From assembly GCA_016190375.1 (NCBI GenBank), contig JACPQR010000100.1, positions 1 to 64,000 on the forward strand: a stretch of 64,000 bases of DNA, in the 5' to 3' direction. The notes under the pieces are model-generated. The model did not search any database. It was not told the origin of the DNA and was given only the letters and a program-made list of their open reading frames with translations. Position 1 is the first letter of the stretch; each line of letters starts with the position of its first letter. Below, piece by piece: positions 25,001-33,619 of this stretch. Source of the DNA: Deltaproteobacteria bacterium (GTDB taxonomy: Bacteria; Myxococcota_A; Polyangia; JACPQR01). The translations under genes were made by a program, and so were the position numbers.

Positions 25001-26139
25001 GCTACCTCTTCGAGAGCGAGGAGCACGCCGCGCTGCGCGTCCAGGCCCGGCGGTTCGCGGCCGACGTCATCGCCCCGCACGCGCTCGAGTGGGAGGAGAA
25101 GGGCGAGTTCCCGCGCGAGGTCTACGGCGCCACGGCGAGGGCGGGAATGCTGGGCATCGGCTACCCCGAGGACCTGGGCGGAGCGGGCGGCGACATCACG
25201 CACGCCCTCGTCGCGCAGGAGGAGCTCGTGCTCGCGGGCAAGTCCGTGGGTACCGTCGTCGGCCTGAACAGCCACGCGATCGCGCTGCCGCCCATCCTCC
25301 GTCTGGGCTCTCCCGAGCAGCAGCGCCGCTTCGTGCCTCCCGTGCTCGCCGGAGAGAAGATCAGCGCCCTCGCGATCACCGAGCCGGGCGCCGGCAGCGA
25401 CGTCGCCGCGATCCAGACGCGGGCCGTGCTGGACGGCGATCACTGGGTCCTCGACGGCTCCAAGATCTTCATCACGTCCGGCTGCCGCGCCGACCTCGTC
25501 ACCGTCGCCGCGAGGACGGGCGGTCCAGGCCACGCCGGCCTCTCCCTGATCGTGGTCGAGCGAGGAACGCCCGGGTTCGGTGTCGGCCGCAAGCTCGCCA
25601 AGATGGGCTGGTGGGCATCGGACACCGCGGAGCTGACGTTCGAGGACTGCCGCGTCCCGCGCGAGAACCTGCTCGGACGGCCCGGCGAGGGATTCGTCGC
25701 GATCGTGAAGAACTTCGTGAGCGAGCGGCTCCACATCGCGGGCCAGTGCGTGGCCATCGCGATCCTGGCCCACCGCGAGTCCGTCGCCTGGGCGCGCGAG
25801 CGGCAGGCGTTCGGAAAGCCGCTCGCCCAGATGCAGGTGATCCGCCACAAGCTCGCCGAGATGGAGACGCGGATCGCCGCCGCGCGCGCGCTCACCTCGG
25901 AGGTCGCGACCCGCTTCACGCGCGGCGAGGACGTCCCGGCCCTCGCCGCCATGGCGAAGAACACGGCGACCGACGCCTGCAGCTTCGTCTGCGACCAGGC
26001 CGTGCAGATCCACGGCGGCTACGGCTACATGCGCGAGACGGTCGTCGAGCGCCTCTATCGAGACGCGCGCCTGTACCCGATCGGCGGCGGGACGCGCGAG
26101 ATCATGAACGAGATCATCGCCAAGTCCGAGCGCTACTGA
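24997..26139 (+). CDS. Acyl-CoA dehydrogenase, LCAD-like
   Basis: 380 residues, normal length. It oxidises acyl-CoA to enoyl-CoA using FAD and passes electrons to ETF. Motifs: ALAITEPGAGSDVAA, KIFITSGCRADL, MGWWASDTAELTFEDCRVP, RQAFGKPLAQMQVIRHKLAEM, and VQIHGGYGYMRE. The end reads GGGTREIMNEII instead of the common EGT, so the catalytic Glu is not at the medium-chain position. As in long-chain and isovaleryl enzymes it is probably the Glu of SERLHIAGQ. Translation is coupled to the preceding lipoprotein. With the thiolase-like pair and thioesterase upstream it points to acyl-CoA breakdown. Confidence 0.93.
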   Translation: MSYLFESEEHAALRVQARRFAADVIAPHALEWEEKGEFPREVYGATARAGMLGIGYPEDLGGAGGDITHALVAQEELVLAGKSVGTVVGLNSHAIALPPILRLGSPEQQRRFVPPVLAGEKISALAITEPGAGSDVAAIQTRAVLDGDHWVLDGSKIFITSGCRADLVTVAARTGGPGHAGLSLIVVERGTPGFGVGRKLAKMGWWASDTAELTFEDCRVPRENLLGRPGEGFVAIVKNFVSERLHIAGQCVAIAILAHRESVAWARERQAFGKPLAQMQVIRHKLAEMETRIAAARALTSEVATRFTRGEDVPALAAMAKNTATDACSFVCDQAVQIHGGYGYMRETVVERLYRDARLYPIGGGTREIMNEIIAKSERY

Positions 26140-26188
26140 TCCGCCCGCGGCTATCCTCCACCGCGGGCGGAGGTTCTCGGGACTGGGG

Positions 26189-26824
26189 TCAGCCCATCAT
26201 TCCTCCATCGCCGCCCATCATGCCGCCGTCGCCGCCGCTCATGCCGCCGTCGCCGCCGCTCATGCCGCCGTCGTTCATCGAGGCACCGCCGGCGGGCGCG
26301 CAGACGTCGACGCTTCCGTGGCCGGCGGCGTCCGGCACGGAGACGCAGTCGTAGCCCTCGCGGCAGTCCTCGTCGTCTTCGCACAGCTTCATGCACTGCA
26401 GCCCGTCGTACTGAACGCACTTGACCGTGCCTTCGTCGCCTGACTTGCCGGCATCGTCGGGGCAGTCGTGCCCGTGGTTCTCGCACTCCACGACCGAGCA
26501 GTAGCCGCCAGGGTACCCGTCGAGGAGGCAACTCGTGGTCCCGGAGCCTCCCTCGGGACACTGGTCGTCGTCCTCACACGCGTCGCCAACTCCGGGCGTG
26601 CCGGCATCGGCGTCGCCATCGGCGTCGCCGTCGGCATCGGCGTCGCCGTCGCCGTCGGCGTCGCCGTCGGCGTCGCCGTCGCCATCCGCGTCGGCGTCGG
26701 CGTCGCTGTCTGCGTCCACATCGGCATCGCCGTCCGTGTCGTCATCGTCGTCCGCGCCGCCGTCGTCGCTGCAGCCGTGCCAGCACATTCCGACCAGCGC
26801 CATCGCCAAGAATGCTCGCCACAT
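26189..26824 (-). CDS. Asp-rich, Cys-rich lipoprotein with heptapeptide repeat tail
   Basis: 211 residues. The start at 26824 has a GAGGAG site; the signal ends in a lipobox near residue 18 (ALVGMCWHGC). About 45 residues of Asp-Ala and Asp-Gly alternate (DADSDADADADGDGDADGD), a possible calcium-binding or extended linker. A Cys-rich module follows (CEDDDQCPEGGSG, CSVVECENHGHDCPDDAG, CEDDEDCREGYDCVSV), then a C-terminal tail with four copies of a GGDGGM-type heptapeptide (DNA period 21 bases, about 26196-26275). It is related in style to the lipoprotein at 37508-37867. Function unknown. Confidence 0.78.
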   Translation of the reverse strand: MWRAFLAMALVGMCWHGCSDDGGADDDDDTDGDADVDADSDADADADGDGDADGDADGDGDADADGDADGDADAGTPGVGDACEDDDQCPEGGSGTTSCLLDGYPGGYCSVVECENHGHDCPDDAGKSGDEGTVKCVQYDGLQCMKLCEDDEDCREGYDCVSVPDAAGHGSVDVCAPAGGASMNDGGMSGGDGGMSGGDGGMMGGDGGMMG

Positions 26825-26841
26825 CTCGCTTGCTCCTCTCG

Positions 26842-26979
26842 TCATTTCCGATCTCCAACCAGCCACGCCGTCGCGTTCAGGAAGAGCTCCCGGTTGTCCG
26901 CGACGGGCTCGGCCCAGCCATCCGCCATCGCGAGTGTCGCGACGGCCGCGACGAGCCTCGCTCGCTCGAAACCGATCAT
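26842..26979 (-). pseudogene. Possible C-terminal remnant of a GldG/IFT-type protein
   Basis: A 45-codon frame ends in ADNRELFLNATAWLVGDRK. ADNRELFLNA-x-xWL is a familiar ending of GldG-like ABC-associated periplasmic proteins. The frame starts with MIGFERARLVAAVATLAMADGW and nothing upstream continues the homology. It ends 18 bases before the Asp-rich lipoprotein start. It is either a scrap of a lost gene or a chance match; the region around it to 27036 shows nothing else. Confidence 0.3.
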
Positions 26980-27036
26980 TCGCGCGGTTCTCGTTGCACC
27001 GCCGAGGGCGGTGTCGAGGTTCCGCGGAGCGGATTC

Positions 27037-27408
27037 TCAGCAGCGGCGTGCGATGAACGGCGAGGCCTGGGGTGGCTCGGGCCCGTGAGCTGGCTTGGTC
27101 GACTCCCGTCCGAGGGCCTCGATCGCGGACCAGATTCGCGGCGCCGGCGCCACCGTACCCGACTCGGGCCGCTCGGCGGTGGCAGCGCCGTCGACTCGCG
27201 CCGGCGTCGCGGTCCCCCGCTGCGGGTGCGCCTCATCGCAGCAGCAGGGCGCGGATGCGGCCGGCCGCCCGTCCGGCTCGCTCGAATCACACGCGCAGCG
27301 CACGGCCGCCGGCGACCCACAGCTTGCGGGCGCGGCGCTCCGGATCGTCGCATAGACCGCGCTCACGCACAGGAGCGCCGCGAGCGCGACTCGACTCGCC
27401 TTCGACAT
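27037..27408 (-). CDS. Small secreted Cys-rich protein
   Basis: 123 residues from the ATG at 27408. A signal peptide (VALAALLCVSAVYA) leads to a short Cys-rich stretch (ASCGSPAAVRCACDSSEPDG, then APCCCDEAH) and a Pro/Ala-rich tail ending in ARRC. The Cys and His cluster could bind a metal. There is no clear ribosome binding site, and the upstream part of the frame is not convincing. Function unknown. Confidence 0.5.
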   Translation of the reverse strand: MSKASRVALAALLCVSAVYATIRSAAPASCGSPAAVRCACDSSEPDGRPAASAPCCCDEAHPQRGTATPARVDGAATAERPESGTVAPAPRIWSAIEALGRESTKPAHGPEPPQASPFIARRC

Positions 27409-27482
27409 CGGGGGGAAGCGTACGCACAGGGCGAGACGCGAATCAACACGGTTCGCGCAGGGCGCGCAGGGCCATCGGAGCT

Positions 27483-27872
27483 TCACCAGACGACACCGAC
27501 TCCGTAAGGCCGGAACCTCGGGTCGCCGGTGACCACTTCGAGATTGTCGACGAGTGCTTGTGCGACGAGGAGCCGATCGAACGGATCGCGGTGATGCCAA
27601 GGGAGCGACTCCGTTCGATACGCATGCTCGGGCCGGATGGGGTGCAGACTGATTCCCGCCGCAACCGCTGTCTCCACGAACTCCTGCGTCGAGAGATCGA
27701 GCGACAGCTTCCCGATCGAGCGCTTGATCGCGATCTCCCACACGCTGGCGACGCTCAACAGGAGCTTCGCCTTGTCATCCCCGAGCACACGGGCGGCGCC
27801 GCGTCCGAGAGAATCGGCGCCACTTCGCCAGAGGAGGAGCACCTGCGTGTCGAGCAGGTAGGTTCCGCTCAC
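27483..27872 (-). CDS. vapC: VapC-like PIN-domain toxin
   Basis: 129 residues. PIN-domain RNase of the type encoded with a Phd-family antitoxin. It starts with YLLDTQVLLLW (first catalytic Asp; Gln replaces the usual Asn or His), and has SVASVWEIAIKRSIGKLSL with the Glu, then WHHRDPFDRLLVAQAL with two Asp, and VVTGDPRF. The GTG start overlaps the antitoxin stop by 4 bases (GTGA). The family cleaves RNA when not bound by antitoxin. All acidic residues needed for activity appear present. Confidence 0.88.
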   Translation of the reverse strand: MSGTYLLDTQVLLLWRSGADSLGRGAARVLGDDKAKLLLSVASVWEIAIKRSIGKLSLDLSTQEFVETAVAAGISLHPIRPEHAYRTESLPWHHRDPFDRLLVAQALVDNLEVVTGDPRFRPYGVGVVW

Positions 27873-28090
27873 GCGTAGTCCTCGAAGTCCGCCGGGGTCT
27901 CGTCGAAGTCCTTCGCGATGCGGACACGTCCCTTCAGGTCAGCCCGCAGATCCCGCGGACGCTTGCGCGTGAACGCCACCAGCTTGGCCACGGGACGGTC
28001 ACGGTGGAGGATGATCACCTCTTCACCGGCGGCGACTCGACGGAGGAGCCTGGAGAGCTGCGTCTTGGCTTCGTGTACCGTGACGTTCAC
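27869..28090 (-). CDS. Phd/YefM-type antitoxin
   Basis: 73 residues: MNVTVHEAKTQLSRLLRRVAAGEEVIILHRDRPVAKLV is the Phd/YefM fold that binds DNA as a dimer; the acidic C terminus (FDETPADFEDYA) would wrap the toxin. GTG start. First gene of the operon with the PIN toxin. A promoter ending at about the start codon suggests a leaderless message. Expected to repress its own operon together with the toxin. Confidence 0.88.
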   Translation of the reverse strand: MNVTVHEAKTQLSRLLRRVAAGEEVIILHRDRPVAKLVAFTRKRPRDLRADLKGRVRIAKDFDETPADFEDYA

Positions 28091-28096
28091 CGGAAA

Positions 28097-28125
28097 AGCA
28101 TGACCAGGTCTCTAGACTAAGTCAA
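28097..28125 (-). promoter_or_regulatory. Predicted sigma-70 promoter of the antitoxin-toxin operon
   Basis: On the minus strand TTGACT (28125-28120), a 17-base spacer and CATGCT (28102-28097) form a plausible -35/-10 pair. Transcription would start near 28090, the first base of the antitoxin GTG, which has no Shine-Dalgarno sequence. Confidence 0.45.
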
Positions 28126-28250
28126 ATCCGCCCCACTCGCTCGGCGTTGGTGCTCGCCCTCATCTCGAGCCGCACCTCGTGCCTTGACGGCGTCCGAACT
28201 GCGCCCAGGATGGTTTGCTCGGGCGCCCGGCGTCGTGGCACGATCCCACC

Positions 28251-30260
28251 GTGGTGGGGCCCGCATCGGCCACGAGCGTCGTGCAGTTCGGCAGGTTCGA
28301 GCTGCTCACCCGCATCGCGAAGGGCGGGATGGCCGAGATCTTCCTGGCCCGTCAGGCGGGGATCCCGGGCTTCGAGCGCCTCGTGGTCGTCAAGAAGATC
28401 CTGCCCCATCTGGCCGAGGAGCCCGAGTTCGTCCGGATGTTCACCGAGGAGGCGCGGCTCGCCGCGCTGATCAGCCACCCCAACGTCGTCCAGATCTTCG
28501 ACGTCGGCTGCCACGACGGCGAGTACTTCATCGCGATGGAGTACATCCCGGGCATGACGCTCGCGGCGATGTGCCGCAAGGCCCGCAAGGACGAGCGTCC
28601 GATATCGGTCCCGGCCGCGCTCGAGATCGTGGCGCAAGCCTGTGACGGCCTCGACTGCGCGCACCAGTTGCGGGACATGTCGGGCGCTCCGCTCGGAGTC
28701 GTCCATCGCGACATCAGCCCTCAGAACCTGATGGTGACCTCGGGCGGGATCGTCAAGATCGTCGACTTCGGCATCGCCAAGGCGACGGTGGGCTCTCGCG
28801 GGACGGAGGTGGGCACGCTCAAGGGCAAGTTCCCGTACATGTCGCCCGAGCAGGTGCGCGCCGAGCAGCTCGACCCTCGCAGCGACCTGTTCTCGCTCGG
28901 CACGCTCTCGTACGAGCTCCTGACCGGAAGGTCTCCGTTCGACCGCCCGTCGGAGCTGCAGGTCCTGCAGAGCATCGTCCTAGAGGATCTGCCTCGTCCG
29001 AGCGCCGTCCTCTCGCGGATCCCGCCGTTCGTGGACGCGCTCGTCGTCCGTGCGATGGCCAAGGACCGCGACAAGCGGTTCCAGACCGCCGCGGAGATGG
29101 CGCAGAAGACGCGCGTGGTGCTCGAGGAGACCGGAAGCCGATCGTCGCCGGAGATCCTGAAGTCGGAGATCGCCTCGCGCTTCGCCGACCTGATCACCGC
29201 CGAGCGGACGGCGGTCGAGGACGCGGTCTCGAGCGTCAGGACGGCCAGGTTCACCCCCGCGATGCACGAGGCCGAGACGCGCCTCGAGCCCAGCGGGCCC
29301 GCGGTCGCGGCGCGCACGGCCCGCCGGCGCCGCCTGGCTCGCCTCGGCGGAGTCCTGGTCGTGCTCCTTGCCTTGGTCGTGGGCGTCGTCGTCCTGATCT
29401 CGAACCGCCGCCCGTCTCCCCGCGCCGATCCGCGCCAGGGGACCTCACCGCCCGAGCCCAGCTACCCGGGCCCGCCCTTGCGGCTGGGGCTCGTGCCGTA
29501 CCTGACCCGTGACGTCGTGCAGCGAGAGCTGGATCCGCTGCGCAGGTTCCTCGGCCGAAAGCTCGAGCGGCGCTTCCAGCTCACGATCGGCTCGAGCTAC
29601 GAGGACGTGACCCGGATGCTCCTCGGGGGGTCCGTGGATCTCGCGCAGCTCCAGCCGTTGCAGTACGTGCGCGCAAAGCAGCGCGACCCGCGCGTGCGCC
29701 TGCTCGCCACGCAGACCTACGAGGGCTCGACCTCGTACGAGGGATACATGGTCACGCGCGACGACTCGCACATCGAGACCCCCGCGGACCTCGCGGGGCG
29801 CCGCTTCTGCTACGTCGAGGAGGGCTCGACGAGCGGCTACCTCATCCCGCGCACGTACCTGCGCCGCCACCTCCTCGATCCGGACCGCCTGTTCTCCGAG
29901 ACGCGCATGAGCGGCGACCACATGAACGTCATGCGCGACGTCCTCGGCGGCCGCTGCGACGCGGGCGCGGTCTACTCCGGCGCGCTCCTCGCCGCGCGCG
30001 ACCTGGGCCTGTCCGCCGGCCGCCTGCGCGTCATCGCGGTGACGGGCAGGCTGCCGTACGACGCCGTCTGCGCGGGTCCGGGTCTGCCCGCCGCGGCCGG
30101 CGATCGCATCCGCGACGCGCTGGTCGGCCTCGACGTCCGTCGCGAGTTCGGCACGCCCTTCCTGGGCCAGACGATCCGGGTCAGCGGCTTCGTCAGCGGC
30201 GATGACGCGGCCTTCGCCTCCGTCCGCGAGGCGCTCGCGATGGAGGAGGGGGAGCCCTAA
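28251..30260 (+). CDS. Ser/Thr kinase fused to PhnD-like binding domain
   Basis: 669 residues. Residues 10-275 are an Hanks-type kinase: Gly loop KGGMAEIFLARQ, Lys in VVVKKIL, C-helix Glu in FTEEARL, catalytic HRDISPQN near 152, DFGIA, and MSPEQ. A linker and a single membrane helix (LGGVLVVLLALVVGVVVLIS, about 362-383) follow. The outside part (about 407-669) resembles the phosphate/phosphonate-binding PhnD family: LRLGLVPYLTRDVV, GGSVDLAQLQPLQYV, EGYMVTRDDSHIETPADLAG, CDAGAVYSGALLA. It is probably a receptor kinase sensing a small ligand, perhaps an organophosphorus compound. GTG start at 28251 or 28254; no strong binding site. Its stop overlaps the convergent propeller gene. Confidence 0.85.
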   Translation: MVGPASATSVVQFGRFELLTRIAKGGMAEIFLARQAGIPGFERLVVVKKILPHLAEEPEFVRMFTEEARLAALISHPNVVQIFDVGCHDGEYFIAMEYIPGMTLAAMCRKARKDERPISVPAALEIVAQACDGLDCAHQLRDMSGAPLGVVHRDISPQNLMVTSGGIVKIVDFGIAKATVGSRGTEVGTLKGKFPYMSPEQVRAEQLDPRSDLFSLGTLSYELLTGRSPFDRPSELQVLQSIVLEDLPRPSAVLSRIPPFVDALVVRAMAKDRDKRFQTAAEMAQKTRVVLEETGSRSSPEILKSEIASRFADLITAERTAVEDAVSSVRTARFTPAMHEAETRLEPSGPAVAARTARRRRLARLGGVLVVLLALVVGVVVLISNRRPSPRADPRQGTSPPEPSYPGPPLRLGLVPYLTRDVVQRELDPLRRFLGRKLERRFQLTIGSSYEDVTRMLLGGSVDLAQLQPLQYVRAKQRDPRVRLLATQTYEGSTSYEGYMVTRDDSHIETPADLAGRRFCYVEEGSTSGYLIPRTYLRRHLLDPDRLFSETRMSGDHMNVMRDVLGGRCDAGAVYSGALLAARDLGLSAGRLRVIAVTGRLPYDAVCAGPGLPAAAGDRIRDALVGLDVRREFGTPFLGQTIRVSGFVSGDDAAFASVREALAMEEGEP

Positions 30261-33200
30261 TCGAGGTCGATGGTCTGCACGCCGTAGTAGCCGCCGGCGA
30301 CGTAGGCTGCGCGGTTCTGGGGACTGACGACGAGGCTCGTGTACCAGGCGTTCGAGCGGACGAACTGGTCGAGCTCCGGGGCGTTCATGCTCGTCACGTC
30401 GTAGACCGCGAAGCCGCCCCAGCCCATGCCGAGGAAGGCGTAGCGGGTGGAGGTGACGTTGCGGACGTCGAGGAGGTTACCGCCCGAGCCGTTCGACTCC
30501 ACGGCCGTCGACGAAGCCTCGTGGATGCGCGACGGATCCGAGAAGTTGAGGATCACGAGCCGGAGCTGCGGCTCGCGGGGCTCGGGGGCGATGATCGAAT
30601 CGGCGCCGTCGGCGGCCGCGTTCAGGGGGACGATCGGGCCGCGCCAGCTATCGAACATCGTGTAGTAGGCCGCGTTCCCGCGCACCTTGACGTCCTCGAC
30701 GCCCTCCTCGACGGGGATGCCGTCGAGCAGCGACGCCGTGCCCTGGCCCAGGTTCACGCGCACGGTGAACAGGGCCTTGGATTGCGCGGCCTCGAAGGTC
30801 GGCAGGGTCCCGGTCGGCACGCAGATGCCGCCGCAGTCCGCCCCGCCGTTCTGCGGATCGCAGCCATCGCGCGGGTCGTCCTGGCACTCGGTCGTGGCCG
30901 GGTCCGCGCACTGGAAGTTCGCGAAGCCTCCACACTGCGCATACTCGGGCGGCACGGTCCAGCGGCTGTCGAGGAGCGTCCAGATCTTGCCGCTGCGCGA
31001 GACGTCGACGAGGCGGCCCGGGACGCTGATCGCCTGGCCGATCGTCGGCGTTCCGTTCGACGAGAAGGTCACGCGCGTCACGGTGTATCGCACGCGCTCG
31101 CGGCGCGGCCGCCAGGGCGGCATGATGCGGCTCGTCAGGGCCTCGGAGCCCTCGGGGTTCTCGCCCATCTCGGTGCGGACGCCGAAGTCTCCGTCGATCT
31201 CCGGCGTCTCGACCTCGACTGGCGTGTACGCCACGACGTACAGGGCGTTCCAGAAGACCCTGAGGTCGTAGACGACGGTCTCGTCGTTCGGCCGGTTCTG
31301 CTCGTAGACGACCCGGGGGTTGTCCGCGTCGCGCGTGGAGACGACGCTGTAGCGCATTCCGCCCTCGGTCGGCGCGGAGACCACGAACGTCGATGACTGC
31401 ACGCGGACGACATCCGAGACGCTCGAGTAGCGCATGTACGGGAACGGCCCGTAACCGCCGCCGTAGCCGGCGGGCAGCTCGAGCGCGCCGCGCGCGCGGG
31501 GGCTCCAGGGGTCGGAGACGTCGAAGTTGGCGATCCGCACCGACGAGCCCTGGTCCGTGTAGCGGCGGGAGACCACGGTCACGATGTTCTTGCTCACGTA
31601 CATCTCGCCGATCGGGGCGCCGACGGACACCGTGCCCAGGACGTCCGACTTCTCGGCGTCGGGCTCCTCGACGTCGACGACGCGGAGCTCGGCGTCCTCG
31701 TTCCAGTCGCCCACGAGCTGCACGGCCTGGCCCATGTTCCCGGCAGGCGAGAAGGCCGCGACGTTGCGGGTGAGCTCCAGGTTCGCGGTGATCACGGGGC
31801 TCGAGCGGTCCGTGATGTTCGCCACCACCAGCTCGCGGGTCCCGAAGGCCATCAGGCGCTCCGCCTCGACGAAGGAGCGGTCGACCGTGCTCAGGCTGTC
31901 GATCCGGCCGCGCACCGCGAGGCTCATGGCCTCGAGGTCCACGTCGATCATCTGCACGGCGTTCACGCTGTCATTCTCCATCCAGGCGCCGAACGGAACG
32001 AGCAACAGGCCGTCCGAATCGAGGAACCGCAGGGCCTTGTCGTCGTAGAACGCGTTGGACCAGGCCCAGTTCCCCTCGCCGAACCGCACGCGCGCCGCCT
32101 CGCAGCTCGCGCCGGGATCGGTCACGTCGAAGATCGCGGCCGAGAGCATCCTGCCCTGGGCCAGCGGCTCGTAGGTGTAGCCGGGGCAGGTGCGCGCCGG
32201 CACGGTAGTGTTCGCCTGGTCGAAGCCGATGCCGAGGACGCGATTGCCGCGAATCTCGACGTGCTCGAGCCAGCCCGGGATCTCGAGGCTCGAGAGGCGA
32301 ATGGGGGACGACGGGTTCGACAGATCGATGACATCGAGCGGGTCGATCCGGACCTGGTGCACCAGGTACGCCACGTCGTCGCCGAAGCGGGCCGCGGTGA
32401 GCTGGCCGATGCCGCCCAGGTCGAGATGCCCCGAGTGGCTCAGCGCGTGCGTGGCGTCGAAGGTGTCGACGAAGATGTGCCCGCCGTCCTGCCAGTCGTT
32501 CGAGACGACGCGCAGATGATCGCCGGCGAAGCTCATCATGAAACGGTCCCGGATGTAGCCTTCGACCGTCACCTCTCCGCCGAGGGCCATCTGGCCCGAC
32601 GGATCGGAGATGTCGACCGCGCGGAGCTTCGTCCCCTGGCTCTGCCAGTCGTACATCGCGACGAAGATGTACTCCTCGGTCACGTGGATGAGGCCGCCGG
32701 TGCCGTCGAACGACTCGCGGTCTACCTCGTGGATCGCGGACGGATTGGAGACGTCGACCGACAGCACGTGCGTGGCGTCGACGTACTCGTTGTTCGTGTA
32801 CGCCCAGCTCGCGCTCACGACGTACAGGATGTCGCCGACCAGGCGGCTGTCCTCGACGTTGCCGGCGACCGGGAAGGAGCCGACGATCTCGGGCTCCGTC
32901 GCGTCCTGAACGTCGACGACGAGCACCTGCGAGCCGCGGTACTGCCCCGAGGACTGGCCCCACGAGTAGTAGTCGTTCATCAGGACGAACGCGCGGTCGC
33001 CGCGGACGTACATGTCCTTGGGCGAACCGAAGATCGGCGCGCGCCCCACGATCTCGGGCCGGTCGGGATTGTAGATGTCGATCGCGACGAGGCCGCGATA
33101 GGGATTGAGCACCCACAGCGTGTCGCCGGCGACCTTGAAGATGTCGCTCTCTTCGATCACGCGCGCCGCGTCCTTCGCCTCGGGGCTCGCCTCTGCACCG

Positions 33201-33409
33201 AGGCTGCGAAGCCACGGGCCCCAGATGCGCGACCACGGCCCGGCGCTCTCGAACTCCGTCTGCCCCTGCCACCTGCCCGTGGGACCCGTCGCCGGATCGT
33301 CCCACTCGATGCCTACCGCCGCGCCCGTGTTCTCCGTCGCGGCGCCCATGCAACCCGCTCCGCCGAACGCGGCCGCGAACAGTACGCCCCACCACCTGTC
33401 CCTGGTCAT
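30257..33409 (-). CDS. Large beta-propeller lipoprotein
   Basis: 1050 residues. The signal ends in a lipobox (FGGAGC). The body contains many blades with the pattern I-x-D-V/I-x-x-P-x-x-P (LVAIDIYNPDRPEIVG, VLVVDVQDATEPEIVG, VLSVDVSNPSAIHEVD, VIDLSNPSSPIRL), typical of the beta propeller family represented by PF09826. A Cys-rich insert (CGGFANFQCADPATTECQD ... CGGICVP) lies near residue 830. Its role is unknown; such secreted propellers bind proteins or glycans. It probably has its own promoter, as the upstream 210 bases show no gene. Confidence 0.85.
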   Translation of the reverse strand: MTRDRWWGVLFAAAFGGAGCMGAATENTGAAVGIEWDDPATGPTGRWQGQTEFESAGPWSRIWGPWLRSLGAEASPEAKDAARVIEESDIFKVAGDTLWVLNPYRGLVAIDIYNPDRPEIVGRAPIFGSPKDMYVRGDRAFVLMNDYYSWGQSSGQYRGSQVLVVDVQDATEPEIVGSFPVAGNVEDSRLVGDILYVVSASWAYTNNEYVDATHVLSVDVSNPSAIHEVDRESFDGTGGLIHVTEEYIFVAMYDWQSQGTKLRAVDISDPSGQMALGGEVTVEGYIRDRFMMSFAGDHLRVVSNDWQDGGHIFVDTFDATHALSHSGHLDLGGIGQLTAARFGDDVAYLVHQVRIDPLDVIDLSNPSSPIRLSSLEIPGWLEHVEIRGNRVLGIGFDQANTTVPARTCPGYTYEPLAQGRMLSAAIFDVTDPGASCEAARVRFGEGNWAWSNAFYDDKALRFLDSDGLLLVPFGAWMENDSVNAVQMIDVDLEAMSLAVRGRIDSLSTVDRSFVEAERLMAFGTRELVVANITDRSSPVITANLELTRNVAAFSPAGNMGQAVQLVGDWNEDAELRVVDVEEPDAEKSDVLGTVSVGAPIGEMYVSKNIVTVVSRRYTDQGSSVRIANFDVSDPWSPRARGALELPAGYGGGYGPFPYMRYSSVSDVVRVQSSTFVVSAPTEGGMRYSVVSTRDADNPRVVYEQNRPNDETVVYDLRVFWNALYVVAYTPVEVETPEIDGDFGVRTEMGENPEGSEALTSRIMPPWRPRRERVRYTVTRVTFSSNGTPTIGQAISVPGRLVDVSRSGKIWTLLDSRWTVPPEYAQCGGFANFQCADPATTECQDDPRDGCDPQNGGADCGGICVPTGTLPTFEAAQSKALFTVRVNLGQGTASLLDGIPVEEGVEDVKVRGNAAYYTMFDSWRGPIVPLNAAADGADSIIAPEPREPQLRLVILNFSDPSRIHEASSTAVESNGSGGNLLDVRNVTSTRYAFLGMGWGGFAVYDVTSMNAPELDQFVRSNAWYTSLVVSPQNRAAYVAGGYYGVQTIDLD

Positions 33410-33619
33410 GTCGAACCTTCCTCTCTGTTTCGCCCGCCCGCTACGCACGGCCCGTGCCAGGAGAGGACCGGCGAAAACCTCGCTCCGGCGCGGGTGTGAC
33501 ACCGTGACGTTCCGGCGGCTCGAACAAGGTCAAGTAGCCACCGTCCGCGCCGGCGAACGACGCGGTGCGGCAACAGGTCGAAGTCCTCGGAATCTCAGGC
33601 CTTGGTGGTCTTGGATTTC

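Noticed and set aside
33410..33619. Gap before the propeller gene searched for a small gene or terminator.
   Set aside because: Frames are short and Arg-rich; no clear hairpin with T-run is visible.
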